Notes under the pieces: model-generated
The model's input: only the letters and a program-made list of their open reading frames with translations
Told to the model about the DNA's origin: nothing
Database searches by the model: none
Position numbers and translations under genes: made by a program
In this document: piece after piece, positions 1 to 8,647 of the stretch
Layout: the number at the start of each line of letters is the position of its first letter
Position numbering within the stretch: the first letter of the stretch is position 1
NCBI RefSeq assembly: GCF_000241325.1
Contig: NZ_BAEI01000075.1
Coordinates: 1 to 64,000 of the forward strand
DNA length: 64,000 bases
Direction of reading: 5' to 3'
Source of the DNA: Gordonia polyisoprenivorans NBRC 16320 = JCM 10675
GTDB taxonomy: Bacteria > Actinomycetota > Actinomycetes > Mycobacteriales > Mycobacteriaceae

Positions 1-1
1 G

Positions 2-1846
2 CTGACCGGGCTGATCGGCGGCGTCATCGTGTTGGCCGCGTTCGTGTTCATCGAAACCAAGGTCGACAGCCCCCTGTTCGAACTGAGCCTGTTCAAGAAC
101 CGGTCGTTCACCTTCGGTAACCTCGCCAACCTCGCCGGTTCCATCGGCCGTGGCGGTTTGCAGTTCATCCTGATCATCTGGCTGCAGGGCATCTGGTTGC
201 CGCAGCACGGCTACGACTACTCGCGTACCCCGCTGTGGGCCGGTATCTACATGATCCCGATGACCATCGGCTTCCTCATCAGCGCACCGGTTTCCGGAGC
301 ACTCTCGGACAAGCTCGGCACCAAGTGGTTCACCACCATGGGCATGCTCATCACCGCAGGCACCTTCGGCGCACTGATCGCGATGCCGGTGAACTTCACC
401 TACTGGGTGTTCGCCCTCGTGCTCCTCATCAACGGCATCGGCATGGGCCTGTTCGCCTCCCCCAACCGCGCCGAGGTCATGAACTCCCTACCCATCACCT
501 CGCGTGGTTCCGGTGCAGGCATGATGACCACCTTCCAGAACGCCGCCATGGTCCTGTCCATCGGCCTGTTCTTCTCGCTGATGATCGCCGGACTCTCCAC
601 CCACCTACCCGACGCCATGTACTCCGGACTGACCGCCAACGGTATGCCCGCACCCGCCGCCGACGGCATCGCCCACATCCCGACCGTCGGCATCCTGTTC
701 GCGGCATTCCTCGGCTACAACCCGATCCGTGAAGTCGCCGGCCAAGCACTGCAAGGACTCCCCCAAACCAGCGTCGATCACCTCACCGGCCTCAACTTCT
801 TCCCCCACCTGATCAGCGACCCCTTCTCCGACGGCCTCACCGCAGCATTCACCTTCGCACTCATCTGCTGCGTCCTCGGCGCCATCGCCTCACTGTTCAC
901 CGGCTCGAAGAAGAAGCCTGCGACTCCGGAGACCGTGGGTGCGGAGTTGGCCGCGGTGGCCGGTGATGTCGGCTTCGGCACGCCGTCCGAGTTGGTCACC
1001 GAGGAGGAGTCGACTCGCCCGATGGCTGCGCCGCGGCATCTGTTGACCTCGACCGGCGAGGCCGGGGCGCAACCGGTGCGGCCGCGAATCGCAGGGTTGA
1101 TCACCTCGGGCGACGGGTCGCCGGTCACCGACGCGGCGATCACCGTCACCGATCTGCGCGGCCATCAGGTCGGCGCGACCGCGGTTCACCCCGACGGGTC
1201 GTATGCGGTGACCGATCTGGTCGACGGCACCTACACGGTGATCGCGACGGCTCCCGGGCTCTCGCCGCGGGCGCTGGCGGTCTCGGTGGTCGGGGATCTG
1301 GTCTTCCGGCGTGACTTCGCCCTCGGTGGCGGTGCGTCGCTGCGCGGCTGGGTCCGGGACGCGCATCGTCCGTTGCCCGCGAATCTGGTTGTCACCGACC
1401 AGTCGGGTGCGGTCATCGCCAACGCTCAGGCCGATTCGGACGGTCGGTTCACCGTCACCGGTCTGTCGGCCGGCGACACCCTCGCGGTGACGGCCTCGGC
1501 ACCGGGCTATGCGCCGTCGAGCCAGCTGATCACGGTTGAGAACGGTTCTGCCGCTGAGGCCGAGATCGTGTTGTCGGCCACCGGCGGCGTCCAGGGCACG
1601 GTCCGGACCGTCGACGGCACCCCGTTGGTCGGGGCGACCGTGTCGGCGATCGGGCCGGATCAGACGATCGTCGCGTCGGTGACCACCGACGCGGACGGCC
1701 GCTACCGGATCGAGGGCCTCACCGACGCCCAATTCACGTTGGTCGCCAACATGTATGAGCCGACAGCGGTGCAGGCACGCGTCGTGACCGGCGAGCGCAC
1801 CACCGTCGACATCGGTCTCGGCGTCGACCGCCCGACGGTGCGATGA
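2..1846 (+). CDS. DHA2-type MFS exporter fused to C-terminal carboxypeptidase-regulatory-like repeats (5' end outside window)
   Basis: The frame is open from the window edge, so the N-terminal membrane half is upstream; the first possible internal start is a GTG at 29. Counting from there, residues 1-295 are hydrophobic segments typical of the C-terminal half of a 14-helix DHA2 (EmrB/QacA) drug:proton antiporter in the plasma membrane. Residues about 345-605 are a soluble tail of three consecutive repeats of about 80 residues. Each carries a DG-S/R-Y/F turn (DGSYAVTDL, DGRFTVTGL, DGRYRIEGL), typical of carboxypeptidase-regulatory-like/CNA-B beta-sandwiches. Exporters normally stop soon after the last helix, so the tail is an unusual fusion. 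Whether it is cytoplasmic or outside depends on the missing helices. Substrate is not predictable. A strong hairpin follows the stop codon. Confidence 0.85.
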   Translation: MTGLIGGVIVLAAFVFIETKVDSPLFELSLFKNRSFTFGNLANLAGSIGRGGLQFILIIWLQGIWLPQHGYDYSRTPLWAGIYMIPMTIGFLISAPVSGALSDKLGTKWFTTMGMLITAGTFGALIAMPVNFTYWVFALVLLINGIGMGLFASPNRAEVMNSLPITSRGSGAGMMTTFQNAAMVLSIGLFFSLMIAGLSTHLPDAMYSGLTANGMPAPAADGIAHIPTVGILFAAFLGYNPIREVAGQALQGLPQTSVDHLTGLNFFPHLISDPFSDGLTAAFTFALICCVLGAIASLFTGSKKKPATPETVGAELAAVAGDVGFGTPSELVTEEESTRPMAAPRHLLTSTGEAGAQPVRPRIAGLITSGDGSPVTDAAITVTDLRGHQVGATAVHPDGSYAVTDLVDGTYTVIATAPGLSPRALAVSVVGDLVFRRDFALGGGASLRGWVRDAHRPLPANLVVTDQSGAVIANAQADSDGRFTVTGLSAGDTLAVTASAPGYAPSSQLITVENGSAAEAEIVLSATGGVQGTVRTVDGTPLVGATVSAIGPDQTIVASVTTDADGRYRIEGLTDAQFTLVANMYEPTAVQARVVTGERTTVDIGLGVDRPTVR

Positions 1847-1881
1847 GCACCGCCGTGACGTAACGGCACGTCATTCACCAG

Positions 1882-1921
1882 CGACTGCGCGGTGTGCCCC
1901 CAACGGCACACCGCGCAGTCG
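1882..1921. terminator. 17-bp stem hairpin between convergent genes
   Basis: Perfect inverted repeat: arm CGACTGCGCGGTGTGCC (1882-1898), 6-nt loop, complementary arm 1905-1921. It sits between the stop of the exporter (+) and the stop of the SDR gene (-), so it probably terminates both. There is no T tract, which is common for actinobacterial terminators. Confidence 0.75.
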
Positions 1922-1956
1922 TTTGTGGTGCGGGATCGTATGCGGGGCTGACCGTC

Positions 1957-2715
1957 TCAGCTCGCGCTCCACCCGCCGTCCATCGGGTAGGACGCACCGG
2001 TGACCATCGCCGCGTTCTCCGAGGCCAGCCAGACCACCAGGGAGGCCACCATGTCCGGGGTCGTCATCGACTTGATGGCACTTTCGGCGAGCAGCACGTT
2101 CTCGACCACCTCGGTCTCCGACATGTGGTGTACGCGTGCCTGATCGGCGATCTGCCGGTCGACGAGATCGGTGTGCACGTAGCCGGGATTGACGCAGTTG
2201 CTGGTGACACCGTGCGCGGCGCCTTCGAGTGCGGCGACCTTCGACAGTCCTTCGAGCGCATGCTTGGCCGAGACGTAGGCCGATTTGTATGCCGACGCCC
2301 GCAGCCCGTGGACCGACGAGATGTTGACGATCCGCCCGAACCCGTTGCGGTACATGGCCGGTAACGCCGCGCGCATCAGCAGGAACGGCGCCTCCGCCAT
2401 CAGGCGGTGCATCCGGCGGAAGGTGTCCGGCGCCATCTCCTCGATCGGCGCGACCGATTGGATACCGGCGTTGTTGACGAGGATGTCGACGTCGAGGGTG
2501 AGATCGTCGAGTTCGGTGGTGTCGGTCAGATCGACCGTCCAGACCTCGCCGTCGAGGTCGGCGGCGACCTGTTTGGCGGCGATCCCGTCCACGTCGGCGA
2601 TCGTCAACTGTGCTCCTGCGGCGGCGAGACCGCGGGCGCAGGCGGCGCCAATTCCGTTGGCGGCACCGGTGATCAGTGCCCGACGGCCACTGAGATCGAC
2701 TCCGGCGGCGCTCAT
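1957..2715 (-). CDS. Short-chain dehydrogenase, 3-hydroxybutyrate dehydrogenase type
   Basis: A 252-residue classical SDR. It has the NAD-binding TGAANGIG motif near the N-terminus, the NNAG motif, the catalytic Ser in NISS and the YVSAK Tyr/Lys pair. The C-terminal third (NPGYVHTDLVDRQI ... MDGGWSA) resembles D-3-hydroxybutyrate dehydrogenases, which oxidise 3-hydroxybutyrate to acetoacetate with NAD+. The ATG at 2715 overlaps the stop of the upstream MFS gene by 4 bp, so the two are translationally coupled. Together they suggest uptake and oxidation of a small hydroxy acid, probably under the divergent LysR regulator. The exact substrate is an inference. Confidence 0.85.
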   Translation of the reverse strand: MSAAGVDLSGRRALITGAANGIGAACARGLAAAGAQLTIADVDGIAAKQVAADLDGEVWTVDLTDTTELDDLTLDVDILVNNAGIQSVAPIEEMAPDTFRRMHRLMAEAPFLLMRAALPAMYRNGFGRIVNISSVHGLRASAYKSAYVSAKHALEGLSKVAALEGAAHGVTSNCVNPGYVHTDLVDRQIADQARVHHMSETEVVENVLLAESAIKSMTTPDMVASLVVWLASENAAMVTGASYPMDGGWSAS

Positions 2716-4112
2716 GCCGTGACCTCCGTCCGCACCTGCCGCACACCGAGATTGTCCCGGGCGTCGGCGGCGTCGATGGATTCCAGTGACGCACCACGGG
2801 TTTCGCGGGCGAAGGCGACCGCGATCAAGGTGACCACCGAGGCCCCGGCCAGATAGATCGCGATGGGCACGGAGGAGTGGAAGCTGCTCAGCAGTTCGGC
2901 GGCGATGATCGGCGCCAGCGATCCGGCGACGATCGAGGTGACCTGATAGCCCAGGGACACACCGGAATACCGCATCCGGGTGGGGAACATCTCGGCCATG
3001 ATCGCCGGCTGACCGGCGTACATGAAGGAATGGAACACCAAGCCGATGATGATCGCCGACATGATCACCAGGTGATGACCGGTGTCCATCATCGGGAAGG
3101 CGAAGAATCCCCAGAATGCGGTGGCGAACGCGCCGAGGGCGTAGACGGGTCGGCGGCCGACGCGGTCGGAGAGCCGCCCCACCAAGGGGATCACCGCGAA
3201 GTGCACCGCGTTGGCGACCAGCATCCACCACAGGATGAGTTCGGTGTCGGCGTGCACGACGACCTTCAGATACGTGATCGAGAAGGTCACGACGAGGTAG
3301 TACATGATGTTCTCGGCGAAGCGCAGGCCCATCGCGGTCAGCACCCCGCGCGGGTAGAGCCGGATCACCTCGAGCACGCTGAACGAGGTGGCCTTGGCAT
3401 CCTCGATCTCCTGTTGTGCGCGAACGAAAATGGGGGCGTCGGTGACCTTGGTGCGCACGTAGTAGCCGACGAACACGATGACCGCCGACAGCCAGAACGC
3501 CACCCGCCACCCCCAGCCGAGGAAGGCCGCGTCGCTCAACGTCGAGGTCATGATCAGCAGCACCATCGTGGCCAACAGGTTCCCGACGGGGACACCGGCC
3601 TGCGGCCACGACGCCCAGAAGCCGCGGCTGCGGTCGGGGCTGTGCTCGGCCACCAGCAGCACCGCGCCACCCCACTCACCGCCGACGGCGAATCCCTGGA
3701 CGAATCGCAGCACCACCAGCAGCACCGGCGCGAGGTAGCCGATGGCGCCGAAGGTCGGCAGACAGCCCATCAGGAACGTCGAGACGCCGACGAGCACCAG
3801 GCTCAGTTGCAGCAACTTCTTACGACCGAACTTGTCGCCGTAGTGACCGAAGACCACCCCGCCGAGCGGGCGGGCGGCGAAGCCGACGGCGTAGGTCACG
3901 AACGCGGCGATGATGGCGTCGAGTTCGTTGCCACCCGCGGGAAAGAACACCTTGCTGAACACCAGGGTCGCGGCGGTGCCGTAGAGAAAGAACTCGTACC
4001 ACTCGACGACGGTGCCGGCCATCGACGCCGCCACCACGCGTCGCAGCCCCGAGGGTCGATAGGTCTGCGCAGCGTCGGGATTCGGCCCGTCTGCGCTCTC
4101 ACGGTTGGCCAT
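2712..4112 (-). CDS. MFS transporter, metabolite:H+ symporter (MHS/ProP-like) family
   Basis: A 466-residue, 12-helix permease. The N-terminus (GTVVEWYEFFLYG) and the loop motif GHYGDKFGRKK are hallmarks of the MHS family (shikimate, ketoglutarate, proline/betaine symporters). I chose the ATG at 4112 because AAGAGGAG lies just upstream; an in-frame ATG at 4148 lacks a good ribosome site. It is the first gene of a two-gene unit with the SDR downstream, diverging from a LysR regulator. It probably imports the carboxylate that the dehydrogenase oxidises. Confidence 0.85.
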   Translation of the reverse strand: MANRESADGPNPDAAQTYRPSGLRRVVAASMAGTVVEWYEFFLYGTAATLVFSKVFFPAGGNELDAIIAAFVTYAVGFAARPLGGVVFGHYGDKFGRKKLLQLSLVLVGVSTFLMGCLPTFGAIGYLAPVLLVVLRFVQGFAVGGEWGGAVLLVAEHSPDRSRGFWASWPQAGVPVGNLLATMVLLIMTSTLSDAAFLGWGWRVAFWLSAVIVFVGYYVRTKVTDAPIFVRAQQEIEDAKATSFSVLEVIRLYPRGVLTAMGLRFAENIMYYLVVTFSITYLKVVVHADTELILWWMLVANAVHFAVIPLVGRLSDRVGRRPVYALGAFATAFWGFFAFPMMDTGHHLVIMSAIIIGLVFHSFMYAGQPAIMAEMFPTRMRYSGVSLGYQVTSIVAGSLAPIIAAELLSSFHSSVPIAIYLAGASVVTLIAVAFARETRGASLESIDAADARDNLGVRQVRTEVTA

Positions 4113-4211
4113 GATCACTCCTCTTCCGGGCACCGGGTGTGATGCCACTCACATCTCGTCCGAGTATCAATGCCCGTCAATGCGCTTTCAATGACCTCTT
4201 CGTCGCATCGG

Positions 4212-4229
4212 ATCTGCAAATATGCAGAT
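4212..4229. promoter_or_regulatory. 18-bp perfect inverted repeat at the LysR gene start
   Basis: ATCTGCA-AATA-TGCAGAT, arms 4212-4218 and 4223-4229, ends one base before the chosen LysR start codon and about 100 bp before the divergent transporter. It is a good candidate for the regulator's own operator. Its even-length symmetry does not fit the classic T-N11-A LysR box exactly. Confidence 0.5.
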
Positions 4230-5129
4230 ATGCCGTCCACCAGCCCCAGCTCCGACGACCTGCTGGTGCTGCTGGCCGTGGGACGGACCGGCCGCTTCAC
4301 CACCGCCGCCGACTCGTTGGGCCTCAACCACACGACGGTCGCGCGGCGAATCGAGAGCCTGGAGAAGGCACTGGGCGGTCGCGCGTTGGCGCGCGGGTCG
4401 GGCGGTTGGGAGCTCACCGATCTCGGCAGGCGGGCATTCGCCGCGGCCGAACAGATCGAGGCTGCCGTTCGCGACCTCGGTGCCGATGCGCGGGACGGTG
4501 TGTCGATCAACGACGTGGTCCGGATCTCGGCCACCGACGGCTTCTCCGCCCTGCTCGCCGCACCCGCCGCGGTCGCGGTGCGCACCCGGCATCCGGGTAT
4601 CGGGGTCGAGATCGTCACCGCGACCCGCTTGGCCTCGCACACCCGCACCGGTCTCGACATCGAGATCGTGGTCGGCGAGCCGCACGTCCATCGGGCCGAG
4701 GCGATGCGGTTGGCCGACTACCGGCTCGGGCTGTACGCGTCGCGGCGCTACGTCACCGAACACGCCATGCCGCACACCGCCACGGAGCTGACCTCGCATC
4801 CGCTCGTCTACTTCGTCGACTCGATGCTGCAGGTCGACGATCTCGACCTCGCCCGCACCCTGGTCCCGCAGATGGCCGAGGGGCTCACCTCGACCAACGT
4901 CTTCGTCCACGTCGAGGCGACCAGGGCCCACGCCGGGATCGGTTTACTCCCCTGCTATCTGGCCGATCGCCACGACGATCTGGTGCGCGTACTCCCGGAT
5001 GTCAACGCCCAGTTGACCTATTGGCTGGTGACCCGGACCGAGGCCTATCGCCGGCCCGCGGTGGCCGCGATGGTCGAGGCGATCCGTGAGGTCGTCGAAG
5101 CACATCGGGAGGCGCTGTTGGGGGCGTGA
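4230..5129 (+). CDS. LysR-family transcriptional regulator
   Basis: About 299 residues from the ATG at 4230, the usual LysR length. N-terminal winged helix-turn-helix (DLLVLLAVGRTGRFTTAADSLG ... HTTVARRIESLEKALGG), then an effector-binding domain to the end. In-frame ATGs at 4170 and 4191 would add 20 or 13 residues not expected in the family, and none of the three has a clear ribosome site. It is divergent from the MHS transporter/SDR pair and probably controls it, with the inverted repeat at its start codon as a likely autoregulatory site. Confidence 0.85.
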   Translation: MPSTSPSSDDLLVLLAVGRTGRFTTAADSLGLNHTTVARRIESLEKALGGRALARGSGGWELTDLGRRAFAAAEQIEAAVRDLGADARDGVSINDVVRISATDGFSALLAAPAAVAVRTRHPGIGVEIVTATRLASHTRTGLDIEIVVGEPHVHRAEAMRLADYRLGLYASRRYVTEHAMPHTATELTSHPLVYFVDSMLQVDDLDLARTLVPQMAEGLTSTNVFVHVEATRAHAGIGLLPCYLADRHDDLVRVLPDVNAQLTYWLVTRTEAYRRPAVAAMVEAIREVVEAHREALLGA

Positions 5130-5205
5130 GCGGGTGCCCTCCCGATGAGTTCACGTGCGCCGGGCGGTCTGTCTCTGTGCCACAACCACCGGCAGAGGAG
5201 AAGTC

Positions 5206-5757
5206 ATGCGCAAGCTCGTCGTCACCCAGAACGTCACCCTGGACGGATCGATCGAGATGCTGACGTCGTGGTTCGATCCGACGGACCAGACCCCGGACCT
5301 GATGGCCGAGAGTCACCGTCAGGACGCCGAATCCGACGCACTCCTGGTCGGACGCCGGACGTTCGAGGACTTTCGCGGCTACTGGCCGCACCAGCACGAC
5401 GATCCGACGGGCATCACCGACTACCTGAACGCGGTCGACAAGTATGTTGTGTCGTCCACTCTCACCGAACCCGGGTGGCAGAACTCGACCATCGTGCCCG
5501 GCACGTCCGTGACCGAATCCGTTGCGGCACTGAAACAACGAGGTGGCCTCGACATCGTCGTCACCGGCAGCATCATACTCACCCACGCACTCATCACGGC
5601 CGGCCTCGTCGACGAGTTCCGCCTGTTCGTCTACCCCGCGGTGCAGGGCCGCGGCCGCAGGCTGTTTCCCGAGCACGGGTCCGCTCCACAGCTACGCCTG
5701 CTGGAAGCGCGGTCGTTCACCAATGGGGTTGCACTGCTGCGATATTCGACTCATTGA
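5206..5757 (+). CDS. Dihydrofolate-reductase-like (RibD C-terminal domain) protein
   Basis: A 183-residue protein of the RibD-C/DHFR-like superfamily: MRKLVVTQNVTLDG at the start, LLVGRRTFEDF in the middle, VTGSIILTHALITAGLVDEFRLFVYPAVQGRGRRLF at the end. These motifs are typical of the YyaP/YwjB group, NADPH-dependent reductases of unknown substrate. AGGAGA precedes the ATG at 5206; upstream in-frame codons lack one. It ends 16 bp before the convergent MpaB-like gene. It is unlikely to be the housekeeping FolA. Confidence 0.8.
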   Translation: MRKLVVTQNVTLDGSIEMLTSWFDPTDQTPDLMAESHRQDAESDALLVGRRTFEDFRGYWPHQHDDPTGITDYLNAVDKYVVSSTLTEPGWQNSTIVPGTSVTESVAALKQRGGLDIVVTGSIILTHALITAGLVDEFRLFVYPAVQGRGRRLFPEHGSAPQLRLLEARSFTNGVALLRYSTH

Positions 5758-5773
5758 CCGGAATCATTTCCCG

Positions 5774-7069
5774 TCAGCGCCGCAATTCCGAGGGCGCCGC
5801 GAACTCCGCCGGACGATCGGACTGCCACGTGTGCCAACGCTCCCAATGAGCCACCGACCACTGCTGCAGACGCTCGTCGACGCCGGGTACGAGTCGTCGG
5901 GCCACCTCACCGACGAGTCGTGGCGGCACCTGCGCGAGCAGGAGCGCAACGCCGATCCAGCCGGCCGGGAGATCGAAACGCCGGCGATTCTGCGGCAGCA
6001 TGAACAGTCGCGCATATCCCGATTGGGCCTGCAGGTGATACCAGGCGCGCCATCGATCGCGTCGGGTCATATCGGGTCGCGGCGCAAAGCCGGGCACGAA
6101 CGATTCGACGAGTTCGGCTCCGGCAGAACCGGAATCGTGCGATCGGGTGGCGTCGAACAGATACAGCAGGCGTAGACCGTCGGAGATGGTCCGCGGATAG
6201 ATGTCGTCGACGCGCACCCCGAGCAGATAGCCGAGGTAGCGATTGAAGACCAACGATGCCTCGAGTTCGGCCTTCGAGGTGAGGTAGCCCAATCCGTAGA
6301 GCCCCATCGCGGGCCCCACGCTACCGCCGAGCAGCGTCAGCATCATCTCGCTCTGGCTGATCGGCAGCCCCCACTTCTGGTCGTCCCACTCGTCGTGGCG
6401 CCGGACCCCGGCGCGCACCGAGACGTGCATCACCCGAACGCGCATGGTGATCGCGCGGGCCAGACTTCCCTGGCGCACAATGGCTCCCGGCCGCGAGACC
6501 TCGATCCACCAGCGGCTTGTCTCGAGATAGCGATTGAGTGCGCGTTCGCCGGCATAGCCTCCGGCCAACGACAGCGGCACCGCCAGCGACCCCTCGGTGT
6601 AGGTATCCATCGTTCCGGCGTTGCCGACGCCGCCCAGCGCGTACGCCCACCGACGCCACACCGCGGCGCCGGCTTCGATCTGGACGGGATCGGCCCAGTC
6701 GGGCATCGCGTCGAAGTCGGCGAACAACGCACGCATGGACTCCGGTGCATCGTCGACGGCGTCGATTCCCTCGTCCAGCGCGCGGTCGAGCAACTCGCGG
6801 CTGCGCTGCGGACCGAGCTCGCCGCGGTAGGTGTCGGCGACGAACCGCTCGGCCACCGGGTCACCCGCGAGCAGCAACTCGCCGTAGCGCTGCGCGATGC
6901 GCTCGTCGGGCAGCAGGTCAACGCCGGTCCATCGCTTGACCCGCTCGGCCACTCGACGATGCGCGGAATCACCCAACGGCCAGCGGTACGCGGTCGGCAG
7001 TGCGCCGGCGCCCACGTCGCCACCGCCCGCGACAGAGGCGTCTGAGATGGATTCTGCAATTCGTCTCAC
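5774..7069 (-). CDS. DUF2236 oxygenase, MpaB/latex-clearing-protein-like
   Basis: A 431-residue protein with the DUF2236 layout shared by fungal MpaB and bacterial rubber oxygenase Lcp. The conserved core is seen around residues 165-265 (GTMDTYTEGSLAVPLSLAGG, then MRVRVMHVSVR with a candidate haem-ligand His, then WGLPISQSEM). Family members are b-type haem oxygenases; Lcp cleaves polyisoprene. This one has no signal peptide, so a secreted rubber-degrading role is unlikely and an intracellular lipid or isoprenoid substrate is more plausible. The GTG start at 7069 is supported by a -10 hexamer TACCCT six bases upstream, implying a leaderless mRNA. Confidence 0.75.
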   Translation of the reverse strand: MRRIAESISDASVAGGGDVGAGALPTAYRWPLGDSAHRRVAERVKRWTGVDLLPDERIAQRYGELLLAGDPVAERFVADTYRGELGPQRSRELLDRALDEGIDAVDDAPESMRALFADFDAMPDWADPVQIEAGAAVWRRWAYALGGVGNAGTMDTYTEGSLAVPLSLAGGYAGERALNRYLETSRWWIEVSRPGAIVRQGSLARAITMRVRVMHVSVRAGVRRHDEWDDQKWGLPISQSEMMLTLLGGSVGPAMGLYGLGYLTSKAELEASLVFNRYLGYLLGVRVDDIYPRTISDGLRLLYLFDATRSHDSGSAGAELVESFVPGFAPRPDMTRRDRWRAWYHLQAQSGYARLFMLPQNRRRFDLPAGWIGVALLLAQVPPRLVGEVARRLVPGVDERLQQWSVAHWERWHTWQSDRPAEFAAPSELRR

Positions 7070-7075
7070 GTGGTT

Positions 7076-7081
7076 AGGGTA
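7076..7081 (-). promoter_or_regulatory. -10 hexamer TACCCT, leaderless start of the MpaB-like gene
   Basis: On the minus strand TACCCT ends 6 nt before the GTG at 7069, which places transcription start at or next to the start codon. Confidence 0.5.
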
Positions 7082-7101
7082 GCCGATCGCGGCGGCCCGG
7101 G

Positions 7102-8517
7102 TCAGAGCATCGCGAAGTACCCCGCGGCGTACGCGACGGCCGGGGCCATCGTGCCGAGCACCTTCTGGTTGACGTTGGCGAAGGTGTCGCGGGCGGTGTG
7201 GTAGTTCTGATCGAAGATCTCACCCGCGGTCCCGCCCCAGCGTGTCGCCTGCTCGGGGGTCTTGACCTTGTCGGCACCGGAGTCGACGCCGCCGGTGGCG
7301 ATGCCCGCCTGCGCGAACGCATCGTAGTCGGAGCGGCCGTCGAATCCGGAGGGCTCGGGGCCAACTCCTCTGCGGGTGAGGAAGTCGGTGAACACCCGCT
7401 CGATCTCCCCGGACCCTCGCGGCCCGGCGTAGGAGTCCGGCAGGTGCGACGACCCGTCGCCGTCGGAGACGAAGTAGCCACCATTGTGGGAGCCGAGCAT
7501 ATCGAAATTGAGGTACTGCCGGATCGAGGCACGGCCGGCGGCGGGCAGCGTCTCCACGTAGTGAGTGGAGCCGATCAACCCCTCCTCCTCGGCGCCCCAG
7601 AACGCGAAGCGCACCTTGTTCTTCACCGGCGCGAGTGCGGTCATCGCCAGCGCGGTCTGCAGCACGGCCGCGGAGCCAGAGCCGTTGTCGTTGATGCCGG
7701 GGCCCTCGGGGACGCTGTCGAGGTGCGCGCCGAGCATGACCACCGAATTCGGCAGGCCGGTGTGGGTCTCGGCCAGGAGATTCCACGATGTCACGCGCGC
7801 GGTGCGGGCATCGACCGCCAGGGTCAGCGACCCCGCTTGCCGCACCTGCGATCCCAGGTCGCGTGACACCGCCACCGCCGGCAGCGGATCGCGGGCGTCT
7901 TCACCCAAAGTGCCTTGGAGCGGGCCATTCTCGGTGTTCACGATGACCACTGCGCGCGCCCCTGCGATCTTCGCGTTGGCCACCTTGTCACCGAATGGGC
8001 ACACACCACGGTCGACCACGACGATCGCGCCGCGGGCGGTCGCCGGGAAATCGCCCGGCTGGCAACCGGGGGTGGTGTCGGTGGTCGGCACCGCGCTCAC
8101 GGGCGCGGTGAGTGGCGCACTCGCCCCGGAATAGCCGAGAACCTGCGAATCGATCGGCGCGCCACCCGCGCTGAGCTGATGGCTCTTCTCCTCGAACATC
8201 GTCGCGCTGAATTCCTGCCGCGTCGGGGTGTAGCCGGCCTCGCGCAGCCGGGTCTCGACGTAGTCGAGGCTTCGGAGGTACCCGGCGGTGCCCAGGGCAC
8301 GGTTGCCGCCGTTGCGGTTGGCGATGTCCTGCAGTGCCCGAAGGTGATTCGACACATTCGACGCCGTCACCCCACCGGCGACCGTGGTGCCGTATGTTTC
8401 GGGCAGCGTGCTCGCGAAAGCCGGTGCGGCAGCGGCACCTCCTGCCGTCGCGATCACCGTCGCGGCGATCACCGCCACGAGCGCCGTGCGGCGTACCGAC
8501 CGACCCCGAACCCGCAT
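7102..8517 (-). CDS. Secreted M28-family aminopeptidase with PA domain
   Basis: A 471-residue exported zinc peptidase. Residues 1-34 are a Sec signal peptide (MRVRGRSVRRTALVAVIAA ... AFAS). A protease-associated domain follows (about 140-250, with GCQPGDFPATARGAIVVVDRG). The M28 core shows the zinc ligands in GAHLDSV, GINDNGSG and WGAEEEGL, plus FDMLGS and a C-terminal YHTARDT His. This resembles Streptomyces griseus aminopeptidase and mycobacterial LpqL-type enzymes. The ATG at 8517 was chosen because the signal peptide begins there and GAGGG lies upstream. No lipobox Cys is visible, so it is probably released or periplasmic. Confidence 0.88.
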   Translation of the reverse strand: MRVRGRSVRRTALVAVIAATVIATAGGAAAAPAFASTLPETYGTTVAGGVTASNVSNHLRALQDIANRNGGNRALGTAGYLRSLDYVETRLREAGYTPTRQEFSATMFEEKSHQLSAGGAPIDSQVLGYSGASAPLTAPVSAVPTTDTTPGCQPGDFPATARGAIVVVDRGVCPFGDKVANAKIAGARAVVIVNTENGPLQGTLGEDARDPLPAVAVSRDLGSQVRQAGSLTLAVDARTARVTSWNLLAETHTGLPNSVVMLGAHLDSVPEGPGINDNGSGSAAVLQTALAMTALAPVKNKVRFAFWGAEEEGLIGSTHYVETLPAAGRASIRQYLNFDMLGSHNGGYFVSDGDGSSHLPDSYAGPRGSGEIERVFTDFLTRRGVGPEPSGFDGRSDYDAFAQAGIATGGVDSGADKVKTPEQATRWGGTAGEIFDQNYHTARDTFANVNQKVLGTMAPAVAYAAGYFAML

Positions 8518-8647
8518 ACCCGCACCGCCCTCTCGGCCCCCTGAGAGCCTTCTCGGTCGTGACCTGATCACCCGAATCGGGCAATCCTCTCGGGTACGGT
8601 AGCGCAGTTCTCGCCGAGCTGTGCGGTTCCCGCCGATCTGCGCAGTG

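Noticed and set aside
2877-4142. 421-codon open frame on the plus strand
   Set aside because: Antisense to the MHS transporter; its translation is Gln/His/Arg-rich without any family motif.
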